DNA from: Gaiellasilicea sp963707575
GTDB taxonomy: Bacteria > Actinomycetota > Thermoleophilia > Gaiellales > Gaiellaceae
Assembly: GCA_963707575.1 (NCBI GenBank)
Contig: OY970171.1
Coordinates: forward strand, 2,852,001 to 2,916,000
Reading direction: 5' to 3'
DNA length: 64,000 nt
Under the pieces are notes generated by a model. The model saw only the letters and a list, made by a program, of their open reading frames with translations. It was not told where the DNA came from and did no database searches. Made by a program: the position numbers and the translations under genes. This document shows positions 51,288-59,983 of this stretch, in pieces (positions within the stretch are counted from its first letter, which is position 1; every line of letters starts with the position of its first letter).

Positions 51288-51505
51288 GCCGCCGCCAGCG
51301 CGAGTTGCCGCCGCTGCCGAAGCGGCCCTACCGGGACAGCTTCATCATGAATCTCGTGCTCTCGTGCGTGATTCTCGTCGTCGCGTGGTTGACCGGCGGC
51401 GACGTGGGGCGCGCGCTCGTCGTGGCGATCGGTTACCTGGTCGTGTCCACCGCCTGGAGCTGGTGGCGCTTCCGCAGCCGGATCGAGCAGGAGGCACAGC
51501 GGTGA
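51284..51505 (+). CDS. Small two-segment membrane protein within the hut operon
   Basis: 73 aa. A basic, Pro-rich N-terminus (SRRQRELPPLPKRPYRD) is followed by two membrane segments (FIMNLVLSCVILVVAWLTGG and ALVVAIGYLVVSTAWSWW) and a short basic tail. It overlaps hutH and hutU by 4 bp each, so it is translated with them. It is far too short for a histidine permease. Function unknown; it may tether or assist transport. Confidence 0.75.
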   Translation: MSRRQRELPPLPKRPYRDSFIMNLVLSCVILVVAWLTGGDVGRALVVAIGYLVVSTAWSWWRFRSRIEQEAQR

Positions 51506-53220
51506 GCGTCTCGTCCGTCGACGCCACGGTCGAGGCGCTCGTCGGCGACCTCGGAGCGATCAGCTCCCCGCGCGGGACCGGGCTGAACGCGCGGTCGTGG
51601 CAGACCGAAGCGCCGCTGCGCATGCTCCTCAACAACCTCGATCCCGAGGTCGCCGAGCGGCCTGAGGACCTCGTGGTGTACGGCGGCTCCGGCCGTGCCG
51701 CGCGTTCGCACGAGGCGTTGCGCGCGATCGTGCGGACCTTGCTGCGCCTGGAGGCCGACGAGACGCTGCTCGTGCAGAGCGGCAAGCCGGTCGGCGTCTT
51801 CCGCACGCACGCGGGGGCCCCGCGCGTCCTGATCGCGAACTCGCTGCTCGTGCCGCGTTGGGCGACGTGGGACGAGTTCCGGCGGCTGGAGGCGGAGGGG
51901 CTGACGATGTTCGGCCAGATGACGGCCGGGAGCTGGATCTACATCGGCACGCAGGGCATCCTCCAGGGCACCTACCAGACGTTTGCGGCGGCGGGCGAGA
52001 AGCACTTCGGCACCGCCGACCTGAGCGGCCGCACGATCCTGACCGCCGGTCTCGGAGGCATGGGCGGCGCACAGCCGCTGGCGGCGACGATGGCCGGCGC
52101 GGCGGTCCTCTGCATCGAGGTCGACCCGACCCGCATCGAGCGGCGGCTGGAGACGGGCTACCTCGACGAGGTTGCGGACTCCGTCGACGACGCCGTCGGG
52201 CGGATCCGTGCCGCAGCGGCCGATGCGCGGCCGCTCTCGGTCGCGGTGCTCGGCAATGCCGCCGAGATCGTGCCGGAACTGCAACGAAAGGGTGAATCCT
52301 TCGACCTCGTCACCGACCAGACGGCGGCGCACGATCCGCTCACCGGCTACGTCCCGATTGGCCTTTCGGTCGAGGAAGCCGCGTCGTTGCGCGCTTCCTC
52401 ACCCGACGAGTATCTCCGCCGGGCCCGCGAGTCGATCGCGACGCACGTCGAGGGGCTGCTCGGCTTTGTCCGCGACGGCAGCTATGTCTTCGACTATGGA
52501 AACAATCTCCGAGGGGAGGCCTATGAGGCGGGCGTAGCGGAGGCCTTCTCATACCCGGGCTTCGTCCCGGCCTATATCCGGCCGCTCTTCTGCCGCGGCA
52601 TCGGTCCTTTCCGATGGGCGGTGCTCTCGGGCGATCCGGACGACATCGCGGTGATCGACGCGGAGCTGCGGCGGCAGTTCCCCGACGATGTGCTGCTGCA
52701 GCGCTGGCTCGAGCTCGCGCCCGCGCGGGTCGCCTTCCAGGGGCTGCCCGCCCGCATCTGCTGGCTCGGCTACGGCGATCGCGCGCGGGCGGGGCGTGCG
52801 ATCAACGAGCTCGTCCGCTCCGGCGCGGTGACGGCACCGGTCGTGATCGGCCGCGACCACCTCGACTCCGGGTCGGTTGCGTCCCCGTATCGCGAGACCG
52901 AGGCGATGCTCGACGGCTCCGATGCGATCGCGGACTGGCCGATCCTGAACGCCCTCCTGAACACGGCGGCCGGAGCCACGTGGGTCAGCGTCCACCACGG
53001 CGGCGGCGTCGGGATCGGCAACTCGATCCATGCGGGGATGGTCGTCGTGGCAGACGGCTCCGACGACGCGGCGGAGCGGCTCGAGCGGGTGCTCACGGCC
53101 GATCCGGGCACAGGTGTGATGCGGCACGCCGACGCCGGGTACCCGGAGGCACTCGATGCCGCCTCCGAGCACGGGTTGGACCTGCCCAGCCTGGACCTGC
53201 CCGGCCACCGCGGTCCCTGA
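51502..53220 (+). CDS. hutU: Urocanate hydratase
   Basis: Converts urocanate to 4-imidazolone-5-propionate with tightly bound NAD+ as electrophile. 572 aa. The NAD-binding segment is TAGLGGMGGAQPLAATMAG, preceded by SWIYIGTQGILQGTYQTF; DYGNNLRGEAYEAG and the catalytic-Cys loop FCRGIGPFRWAVLSGDPDD are hallmarks, and VHHGGGVGIGNSIHAGMV lies near the C-terminus. GTG at 51502. Confidence 0.96.
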   Translation: MSVSSVDATVEALVGDLGAISSPRGTGLNARSWQTEAPLRMLLNNLDPEVAERPEDLVVYGGSGRAARSHEALRAIVRTLLRLEADETLLVQSGKPVGVFRTHAGAPRVLIANSLLVPRWATWDEFRRLEAEGLTMFGQMTAGSWIYIGTQGILQGTYQTFAAAGEKHFGTADLSGRTILTAGLGGMGGAQPLAATMAGAAVLCIEVDPTRIERRLETGYLDEVADSVDDAVGRIRAAAADARPLSVAVLGNAAEIVPELQRKGESFDLVTDQTAAHDPLTGYVPIGLSVEEAASLRASSPDEYLRRARESIATHVEGLLGFVRDGSYVFDYGNNLRGEAYEAGVAEAFSYPGFVPAYIRPLFCRGIGPFRWAVLSGDPDDIAVIDAELRRQFPDDVLLQRWLELAPARVAFQGLPARICWLGYGDRARAGRAINELVRSGAVTAPVVIGRDHLDSGSVASPYRETEAMLDGSDAIADWPILNALLNTAAGATWVSVHHGGGVGIGNSIHAGMVVVADGSDDAAERLERVLTADPGTGVMRHADAGYPEALDAASEHGLDLPSLDLPGHRGP

Positions 53221-53225
53221 GCAGC

Positions 53226-54437
53226 GTGCCGAGCCTGCTGATCCGCGACCTCGCGCAGGTCGTCTCGCCGGCAGGCGGGGCTGCTCCGTTGCGCGGGAGG
53301 GCGCTCGGCGACCTGGACTGGATCGACGACGGCTACATCCTGTGCGACGGCGCTCGGATCGCAGCCGTCGGCCGGATGCGCGATCTCGCGCCGCTCGGCG
53401 AGGAGGTCGAGGAGCTGAACGGGCGTGGGCGCTGCGCGATCCCGGGTCTCGTGGACTGCCACACGCACGCTGCGTTCGGCGGCGATCGCGTCGACGAGTT
53501 CTCGCTGCGTGCCGCAGGAGCCTCCTACGAGGAGCTTCATGCCGCGGGGGGCGGCATCCTCGCGACCGTCGCCGCGACGCGCGCCGCCGGCGAGGCCGGG
53601 CTCACCCGCGCGGTCGAGCGGCACCGCGGCTGGATGCTGCGCGCCGGCACGACGACGTTCGAGGCGAAGTCGGGGTACGGCCTCGACCGAGACACGGAGC
53701 TCGCCTCGCTCCGGGCGATCGCCGCTGCAGGAGGGATCCCGACCTGGCTCGGCGCGCACGCGGTACCGCCGGAGCAGGAGGACGGCGACGCGTATCTCGA
53801 CTTCCTGCTCGCGGAGGTGCTGCCCGAGGCGGCGGAGCTCGCCGAGGCTGCGGACGTCTTTCTCGAGCGGGGTGCGTTCGACGCGACCCAGGCACGGCGC
53901 TACCTCGAAGCGTGTCGGGCAGCGGGGCTCGCGCTGCGGCTCCACGGCGACCAGTTCACGGAGGCGGGCGCGATCCCGCTCGCCGTCGAGCTCGGTGCAC
54001 GTTCGGTGGACCATCTCGAGGCCACGGGAACGGCAGGGGCACGCACGCTCGCCGAGAGCGACGTCGTCGGTGTGCTGCTGCCCGTCAGCGCCCTGTTCCT
54101 CGATCGTCCGATGCCGCCTGGGCGCACGCTCGTCGACGCAGGCGCCGCGGTGGCTCTCGCCACCGACTTCAATCCGGGCAGCGCCTTCTGCGAAAGCCTG
54201 CCGCTCGTCTGCTCGCTCGCGGCCACCCAGCTGCAGCTCTCACCGGCGGAGGCGCTCGGCGCATGCACGGTGAACGCCGCGCACGTGCTCGGGCGCGCCG
54301 ACCGGCTCGGGCGGCTTGCTCCGGGCTACGCCGCCGACGTGACGCTGCTCGACGCTCCCGACTGGCGCTACCTCGCCTACCACCTCGGCGGGCCCGTGGT
54401 CTCGGGCGTCGTCAAGGACGGCGCCGTCGCCTGGTAG
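53226..54437 (+). CDS. hutI: Imidazolonepropionase
   Basis: Hydrolyses imidazolone-propionate to N-formimino-L-glutamate. 403 aa amidohydrolase barrel. Metal motif VDCHTHAAFGGDR (HxH), then TFEAKSGYGL, LGAHAVPPE, LRLHGDQFTEAG and ATDFNPGSAF carrying the last metal ligand. GTG 5 nt after the hutU stop. Completes hutHUI plus ftcD: histidine to glutamate and formimino-THF. Confidence 0.95.
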   Translation: MPSLLIRDLAQVVSPAGGAAPLRGRALGDLDWIDDGYILCDGARIAAVGRMRDLAPLGEEVEELNGRGRCAIPGLVDCHTHAAFGGDRVDEFSLRAAGASYEELHAAGGGILATVAATRAAGEAGLTRAVERHRGWMLRAGTTTFEAKSGYGLDRDTELASLRAIAAAGGIPTWLGAHAVPPEQEDGDAYLDFLLAEVLPEAAELAEAADVFLERGAFDATQARRYLEACRAAGLALRLHGDQFTEAGAIPLAVELGARSVDHLEATGTAGARTLAESDVVGVLLPVSALFLDRPMPPGRTLVDAGAAVALATDFNPGSAFCESLPLVCSLAATQLQLSPAEALGACTVNAAHVLGRADRLGRLAPGYAADVTLLDAPDWRYLAYHLGGPVVSGVVKDGAVAW

Positions 54438-54456
54438 CGCGGGGCATACTGATTCC

Positions 54457-54870
54457 ATGCCGTCCAAGAAGCAGCGCCGCCGCCGCGCGAAGCAGCAGCG
54501 ACACGAGTGGGAAGAGGTGTACGTCGACGAGGAGGGCCGGGAGCTCGATCCCGAGGAGGCCGAGCAGCTCGTCGGGCAGCCCGCCGCCCGCGCCTCACGC
54601 GGCAAGGCCGAGCGTGCGCAGACCCGCGGCGGCCGCGCCGTCGAGCCGCCGTCCTGGCGCAAGACGCTCCGGCGCGGCGCCCTCTTCTTCCCCCTGATGC
54701 TCGTCACGGTCTTCCTGCTCGCGGGCGAGGGGTCCACGACCGGCGGCAAGATCGCCCAGACGTTCGTCCTGATGGCGTTCTTCCTGCCGTTCAGCTACTT
54801 CATGGACTCGGTCGTCTGGCGGTCCTACCAGCGCCGGATCGCCAAGCAAGGCTCCGGCAAGGAGCGCTAG
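54457..54870 (+). CDS. Hypothetical membrane protein with highly basic N-terminus
   Basis: 137 aa. It starts MPSKKQRRRRAKQQRHEWEEVYVDEEGRELDPEEAEQ: a poly-basic stretch followed by an acidic one. Two membrane segments (ALFFPLMLVTVFLLAGEG and IAQTFVLMAFFLPFSYFMDSVVW) and a basic tail follow. CATACT lies 6 nt before the ATG. The stop overlaps the convergent cupin gene by 4 bp. The basic stretch could bind RNA or the ribosome; unproven. Confidence 0.7.
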   Translation: MPSKKQRRRRAKQQRHEWEEVYVDEEGRELDPEEAEQLVGQPAARASRGKAERAQTRGGRAVEPPSWRKTLRRGALFFPLMLVTVFLLAGEGSTTGGKIAQTFVLMAFFLPFSYFMDSVVWRSYQRRIAKQGSGKER

Positions 54871-55205
54871 GGCGCGACGCTGCCGCGGTAGTGGCCGTCG
54901 CCGGGCCACGGAGCGAGCAGGAGCAGGATCCGCGCCCCCTCCTCGCTGGAGAGCGAATGGCGCTCGTCCGGATCGAACCGGAACAACGACCCGACGCCCG
55001 CGTCCTCCGTCTCGCCGCCGGCCGAGACGCGCACGCGGCCCTCGAGGACGGTGACCCAGGCGTTCTCCTTCACCTGGTGGTCGCCCATCACCTGGCCCGG
55101 ATTGAGAACGAGCAGGACCGCGCGTGCCTCGTTGCCGGAGTGGACGACGACCGGGTCGCGCGTCCCCGCCGGAGCGGCGACGTCCATCAGGTTCCAGCTC
55201 TGCAC
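54867..55205 (-). CDS. Cupin-domain protein
   Basis: 112 aa single-domain beta-barrel. VVVHSGNEARAVLLVLNPGQVMGDHQVKENAWVTVLEGRVRVSAGGE holds the first cupin motif, DPDERHSLSSEEGARILLLL the second, with His in both for metal binding. Small cupins of this kind act as enzymes or ligand sensors; target unknown. GTG start, TAGTAT 10 nt upstream; divergent from the MBL-fold gene. Confidence 0.85.
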   Translation of the reverse strand: MQSWNLMDVAAPAGTRDPVVVHSGNEARAVLLVLNPGQVMGDHQVKENAWVTVLEGRVRVSAGGETEDAGVGSLFRFDPDERHSLSSEEGARILLLLAPWPGDGHYRGSVAP

Positions 55206-55234
55206 GAGGGGCGAAATACTAACTCACCCCTCGT

Positions 55235-55240
55235 TACACT
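55235..55240 (+). promoter_or_regulatory. Predicted -10 element of the MBL-hisS-aspS operon
   Basis: TACACT, 11 nt before the ATG at 55252. A cgagggg/cccctcg inverted repeat (about 55205-55233) surrounds the divergent start region. Confidence 0.4.
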
Positions 55241-55251
55241 CAGCCGTCCCG

Positions 55252-55893
55252 ATGCCGCTCGCCGTCCAACAGCTTCCGCTCGGCTCGATCGGGACGAACT
55301 GCTATCTCGTGCGGGGCAACGGGACGGCGTCCGAGGCGGCCGTGGTCGATCCGGGGGCGAATGCGGCGGAGATCCGCCTGGCGCTCGCCGCCGCCGGTGC
55401 GACGTGCGGCGCGATCCTGCTCACGCACAGCCACTACGACCACATCGGAGCGCTCGCGGAGCTCGCCGAGGGGACCGCTGCGCCCGTGTGGCTGCCCGCA
55501 GGGGAGCTGGACGTCTTCCGGAGGCCGAACGACTTCTTCGGCGCCCTGGGCGTCTCGATCCGCGGCTACGAGGGCGAGAGCACGCAACTCTCCGGCGGTG
55601 AGACGATCGAGGCGGCCGGAGTCTCGTTCGAGGTCACCTCGGTGCCCGGCCACTCGCCCGGTCACGTTGCGTACTACGCCGACGGCTGTCTCTTCTCCGG
55701 TGACGTCCTCTTTGCGGGCTCGGTCGGCCGGACCGACCTCCCGTTCGGCGACTGGGACGCGCTGCTCGACTCGATCCGCCGCCTCGCGGACGCGTATCCA
55801 CCGGAGACGGTCGTCTATCCGGGCCATGGCCCGGTGACCACGCTCGGCGCGGAGCTCGCCCGGAACCCGTTCCTCGCCGAGCTGCGCACGTGA
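55252..55893 (+). CDS. Metallo-beta-lactamase-fold hydrolase (glyoxalase II-like)
   Basis: 213 aa. The metal motif THSHYDHIGAL (HxHxDH) is followed by VPGHSPGHVAYY, FSGDVLFAGSVGRTDLPFGDW and YPGHGPVTTLG, matching YcbL/glyoxalase II-type thioester hydrolases. NCYLV at the N-terminus is typical. It starts an operon with hisS and aspS, overlapping hisS by 4 bp; this MBL-hisS neighbourhood is common in actinobacteria. Confidence 0.9.
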   Translation: MPLAVQQLPLGSIGTNCYLVRGNGTASEAAVVDPGANAAEIRLALAAAGATCGAILLTHSHYDHIGALAELAEGTAAPVWLPAGELDVFRRPNDFFGALGVSIRGYEGESTQLSGGETIEAAGVSFEVTSVPGHSPGHVAYYADGCLFSGDVLFAGSVGRTDLPFGDWDALLDSIRRLADAYPPETVVYPGHGPVTTLGAELARNPFLAELRT

Positions 55894-57131
55894 AGATCGA
55901 GGCGCCGCGCGGGACGCACGACATCCTGCCCGCGGATCAGCCGTTGTGGCGCAAGGTGACGCAGGAGGCCGAGCGGCTCTGCGCGCTCTACGGCTACCGC
56001 CCGATCCAGACCCCGGTCTTCGAGGACACCGAGCTCTTCCAGCGCACCTCGGGCGCAGGATCCGACGTCGTGCAGAAGGAGATGTACACCTTCACCGACC
56101 GGAGCGATCGCTCGCTGACGCTCCGTCCGGAAGGCACGGCGCCGATCTGCCGCGCGTACCTCACGCACGGGCTTCAGCAGGAACCGCAGCCGCAGAAGCT
56201 CTACACGATCGGCCCCATGTATCGGTATGGCCGCCCGGGCAAGGGGCGCTACCGCGAGCACTGGCAGCTCTCCGTGGAGGCGCTCGGCTCGGACGACCCT
56301 GCGCTCGACGCCGAGGTGATCCACCTCTACGACACGCTGCTGCGCAACCTCGGCGTCAGCGACTACACGCTCGAGCTGAACTCGATCGGCGACCGCAACT
56401 GCCGCCCGGCGTACGTCGCGAAGCTCTCCGCCTGGCTCGGCGCCCGCAGGCACGAGCTCGACGACGACACGCGCATCAAGCTGGAGACGAGCCCGCTGCG
56501 CGCGCTCGACAACATCGCCGCGAAGCCTGCGCACGTCCAGGAGGTGCTGCGCGAGGCGCCGGCGATCGGGGACTCGCTCTGCGACGCCTGCATCGCTCAT
56601 TTCGCGGAAGTCCGCGCGCTCCTCGACGAGCTCGGGGTCGGGTACACGCTCGTGCCGACCCTCGTCCGCGGGCTGGACTACTACACCCGCACGACGTGGG
56701 AGTTCATCGGACCGCTCGCCGGAGCGAACTCGACCATCTCCGGCGGCGGCCGCTACGACGGGCTGATCGAGGAGATCGGCGGCCCGCCGACGCCGGGCGT
56801 CGGCTTCGGGGCGGGGCTGGAGCGCCTGCTGCTGGCCCTCGAGGACGCGAACGTCACCGCCGACCCGCCGCGGACCGACGTCTTCCTGGCCGTCGAACCG
56901 GGTGGGCCGCGCGCGCTGGCCCTGCGCTGGCTGAAGGAGTTGCGCGACGCCGGCGTCGCCGCCGACACGGACTATGCCGGCCGCTCGCTCAAGGGTCAGC
57001 TGACGCAGGCCGGGCGCTCGGGCGCGCACACGACGGTGATCGTCGGTGCGGAGGGCGCGACGCTCCGCCGTCAGGGCGCACAGGATCAACCGCTCAGCCA
57101 TGCGGACGTCGTAGGCACACTCCTGCGATGA
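55890..57131 (+). CDS. hisS: Histidyl-tRNA synthetase
   Basis: 413 aa class II synthetase. It starts KIEAPRGTHDILPADQPLW; motif 2 is YTIGPMYRYGRPGKGRYREHWQ; the histidine-specific loops LVRGLDYYTRTTWEF and SGGGRYDGL and motif 3 GVGFGAGLERLLLAL are present, followed by the C-terminal anticodon domain. GTG start coupled to the MBL gene; stop overlaps the aspS start. Confidence 0.97.
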   Translation: MKIEAPRGTHDILPADQPLWRKVTQEAERLCALYGYRPIQTPVFEDTELFQRTSGAGSDVVQKEMYTFTDRSDRSLTLRPEGTAPICRAYLTHGLQQEPQPQKLYTIGPMYRYGRPGKGRYREHWQLSVEALGSDDPALDAEVIHLYDTLLRNLGVSDYTLELNSIGDRNCRPAYVAKLSAWLGARRHELDDDTRIKLETSPLRALDNIAAKPAHVQEVLREAPAIGDSLCDACIAHFAEVRALLDELGVGYTLVPTLVRGLDYYTRTTWEFIGPLAGANSTISGGGRYDGLIEEIGGPPTPGVGFGAGLERLLLALEDANVTADPPRTDVFLAVEPGGPRALALRWLKELRDAGVAADTDYAGRSLKGQLTQAGRSGAHTTVIVGAEGATLRRQGAQDQPLSHADVVGTLLR

Positions 57132-58864
57132 ACTGGCGCACGCACATGTGCGGCGACGCTCGGAAGGAGCTCGTCGGCGAGTCGATCACGCTCGCGGGCT
57201 GGGCGGCGCGCCGCCGTGACCACGGCGGCCTCGTCTTCGTCGACCTGCGCGACCGCACCGGCGTGACGCAGCTCGTGATCAACCCCGAGCACGCCCCCGA
57301 GTCCGCTGCGCTCGCGCACGGCATCCGCAACGAGTTCGTCCTGCGCGCCGAGGGGAAGCTGGTGGCGCGCTCGCCGGAGACGGTCAACCCGGCGATGCCG
57401 ACCGGCGAGGTCGAGCTCGCCGTCGAGCAGCTCGAGATCGTCAGCAGGTCGACGCCGCTGCCGTTCCAGCTCGACGAGGAGAACGTGGACGAGACGCTGC
57501 GCCTGCGCCATCGCTGGCTCGACCTCCGCCGCGACAAGCTGCAGCGCAACATCCGCCTCCGTGCGCAGATGGTCGGGATCATCCGCCGTGAGATGGAGGA
57601 GGCGGGCTTCCTCGACATCCAGACGCCGATCCTCTTCAAGCCGACGCCCGAGGGCGCGCGTGACTTCATCGTGCCGAGCCGGCTCCAGCCGGGCCGCTTC
57701 TACGCGCTCCCGCAGAGCCCGCAGATCCTGAAGCAGCTGACGATGGTGGCCGGCTTCGACCGCTACTACCAGATCGCGATCTGCTTCCGGGACGAGGACC
57801 TGCGCGCCGACCGCGTGCAGGAGCTCACGCAGCTCGACGCCGAGATGAGCTTTCCCGACCAGGAGGTCCTCTTCGCGCTCATGGAGCAGATGTTCGCGCG
57901 CATCTGGCGTGAGTGCCTCGGGATCGAGATCGAGGCACCGTTCCCGCGGATGACGTTCGCCGAGGCCGACCGCCGCTTCGGCTCGGACAAGCCCGACACG
58001 CGCTTCGCGCTTGAGCTCGAGGACGCCACGCCGGCGACGCGAGGCTCGCAGTTCGGAGTCTTCGCCGGGGCGGAAGCCGTGCGCTTCCTCCGGGTGCCGA
58101 GAACCTATTCCCGCGGCGAGCTCGCCAAGCTCGAGGAAGTGGCGAAGGAGTGGGGGGCGAAGGGGCTCGCGTACCTCGTCTACGACGGGGGTGAGATCCG
58201 CTCGCCGATCGCGAAGTTCCTCTCCGAGGAGGAGCTGGCCGCGCTCGACGGCAAGGACGGTGAGACGCTTCTCTTCGCGGCGGACAGCTGGGAGCTGACC
58301 TCGCGCGTGCTCGGCGCGCTCCGGCTGCACCTGGGGCGTGAGCTCGGGCTGATCGACGAAGGCGAGTTCACATTCCTCTGGGTGAACGAGTTCCCCATGT
58401 TCGAGCGGGACGAGGAGGCAGGACGCTGGACGGCGGTCCACCACCCCTTCACGCGCCCGACCGAGGAGTGGCGGGAGCGGTTCCCGGATCAGCCGGGCGA
58501 GGCGCTCGCGCATGCGTACGACTTGATCGTGAACGGCAACGAGCTCGGCGGCGGCTCCTTCCGGATCCACGAGCCCGAGCTCCAGGCGAAGGTCTTCGAC
58601 CTGCTCGACCTCTCCCCGGAAGAGCAGCGGGCGAAGTTCGGCTTCCTCCTCGACGCGCTCGCGATGGGCGCGCCGCCGCACGGCGGGATCGCGCTCGGGA
58701 TCGACCGGATGACCATGGTGCTCGCCGGCGAGCCCAACCTCCGCGACGTGATCGCGTTCCCGAAGAACCAGGCCGGCGTCGATCCGATGAGCGGCGCGCC
58801 GAGCGAGGTCACGCAGGAACAGCTGGACGAGCTCGGAATACGTCTCGTTGAGCCACCGGCCTAA
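57128..58864 (+). CDS. aspS: Aspartyl-tRNA synthetase (bacterial type)
   Basis: 578 aa. The N-terminal OB fold is ITLAGWAARRRDHGGLVFVDLRDRTGVTQLV; motif 1/2 region LRLRHRWLDLRR, FLDIQTPILFKPTPEGARDFIVPSR and YYQIAICFRDEDLRADR; the bacterial GAD insertion domain at about residues 300-400; and motif 3 GGIALGIDRMTMVLAGE. Ends EPPA. It is the last gene of the MBL-hisS-aspS operon; an 81-nt gap follows. Confidence 0.97.
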   Translation: MNWRTHMCGDARKELVGESITLAGWAARRRDHGGLVFVDLRDRTGVTQLVINPEHAPESAALAHGIRNEFVLRAEGKLVARSPETVNPAMPTGEVELAVEQLEIVSRSTPLPFQLDEENVDETLRLRHRWLDLRRDKLQRNIRLRAQMVGIIRREMEEAGFLDIQTPILFKPTPEGARDFIVPSRLQPGRFYALPQSPQILKQLTMVAGFDRYYQIAICFRDEDLRADRVQELTQLDAEMSFPDQEVLFALMEQMFARIWRECLGIEIEAPFPRMTFAEADRRFGSDKPDTRFALELEDATPATRGSQFGVFAGAEAVRFLRVPRTYSRGELAKLEEVAKEWGAKGLAYLVYDGGEIRSPIAKFLSEEELAALDGKDGETLLFAADSWELTSRVLGALRLHLGRELGLIDEGEFTFLWVNEFPMFERDEEAGRWTAVHHPFTRPTEEWRERFPDQPGEALAHAYDLIVNGNELGGGSFRIHEPELQAKVFDLLDLSPEEQRAKFGFLLDALAMGAPPHGGIALGIDRMTMVLAGEPNLRDVIAFPKNQAGVDPMSGAPSEVTQEQLDELGIRLVEPPA

Positions 58865-58945
58865 GATTTCCCCCCAAACAGCCGATACAGCGGGCATACT
58901 TGCCCGAGCCGCGCGCTGCGGCGTGCCCACGAACCGGAGAGATAG

Positions 58946-59974
58946 ATGTCGTCAGGTGATCACGAGCGTTCGAGTACCCCGTCGTTGACTTCATTGCCAA
59001 CGCTGGAGCAGCTTCGCCGCTCCGGAGAAGGCTTCGACGAGACGAGCGTCCGCGACGCTTTCGACGCGTTCCGGCGGCACACGTCGCAGCTTCAGGCCCA
59101 GCTGCGGGTGCTCCAGGCCGCGCGCACGACGGCCAACGTCGAGCCGACCGGCCACGCGGTGCGGATGGACGCGCTGCACCTGATCCGCGCGGCCGCCGAG
59201 TTCGCCGACGTGCTCGAGCGCGACGCGCAGAATGCCTCGGCGTCGCAGCTCCAGCGCACCGAAGAGGACGTCCGCGCGAAGCAGCGCGAGCTCCAGGAGC
59301 GCGAGGCAGAGGTCGAGCGCTATCGAACCGAGTCCGAGCGCCAGCGCTCCGAGATCACGAACGCCGCCAAGACCGAGTCCCGTGAGCTGCTCGCGAAGGC
59401 GAACGCCGATGCGACGCGCGAGCTCCGCGAGGCGGAGACCCGCGGCAACCGCATGCTGGAGCAGTCGCGGCACCAGGCGACCGAGCTCACGAACGCGGCC
59501 CGCGCCGAGGTCGAGCAGACGCTCGAGTGGGCGCGTGCACAGGCCGGCGCCGTCATGGCGCGCGCGCAGAAGGGCGCCGAGCAGCTGCTCACCGCCGCCG
59601 GGCTGGGCGAGCCGGCGATGTCGCGCGTGATCGAGGCGATCATGAGCGCGAACGAGGCCGACAACGTCCGCGCGGGTACACCGGCACCCGCTCCGCCTGC
59701 ACAGCCCTACGTCGCGCCGGTCGAGCCCCGACAGTCGGAGCCGCAGCCATCCGAGCTGCCGCCCTCGATGCCGCCGGTGTCCGAGCCTCCGGTGTCCGAG
59801 TCGCCGCCCTCGAACGACGCCGAAGCAGTCGAGGCGACCGAAGAAGCGGAGCTCGACGAGACGCCGGCCCCGGCGCCGCACTCGGGCCCGCCGCCCGTTT
59901 CCCCTGCCTCACCGGACGCGCCCGTCGAGGGCGACGAGCCGGTCTCGCCGGGGGAGCCCGAGCCCGAGAAGTAG
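58946..59974 (+). CDS. Coiled-coil protein (DivIVA-like) with Pro/Ser/Glu-rich tail
   Basis: 342 aa. A long coiled coil from about residue 45 to 220 (FRRHTSQLQAQLRVLQAA, LQRTEEDVRAKQRELQEREAEVERYRTESERQRSEI, ARAEVEQTLEWARAQAGAVMARAQKGAEQLL) precedes a disordered Pro/Ser/Glu tail. The Ala-rich heptads resemble DivIVA/Wag31-type or F-type b-subunit helices, but the N-terminal DivIVA pocket is not clear. Ribosome site ggagaga before the ATG; CATACT at 58895 is a possible promoter. It heads three genes likely linked to the cell envelope. Confidence 0.75.
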   Translation: MSSGDHERSSTPSLTSLPTLEQLRRSGEGFDETSVRDAFDAFRRHTSQLQAQLRVLQAARTTANVEPTGHAVRMDALHLIRAAAEFADVLERDAQNASASQLQRTEEDVRAKQRELQEREAEVERYRTESERQRSEITNAAKTESRELLAKANADATRELREAETRGNRMLEQSRHQATELTNAARAEVEQTLEWARAQAGAVMARAQKGAEQLLTAAGLGEPAMSRVIEAIMSANEADNVRAGTPAPAPPAQPYVAPVEPRQSEPQPSELPPSMPPVSEPPVSESPPSNDAEAVEATEEAELDETPAPAPHSGPPPVSPASPDAPVEGDEPVSPGEPEPEK

Positions 59975-59983
59975 GCCGCTGGC

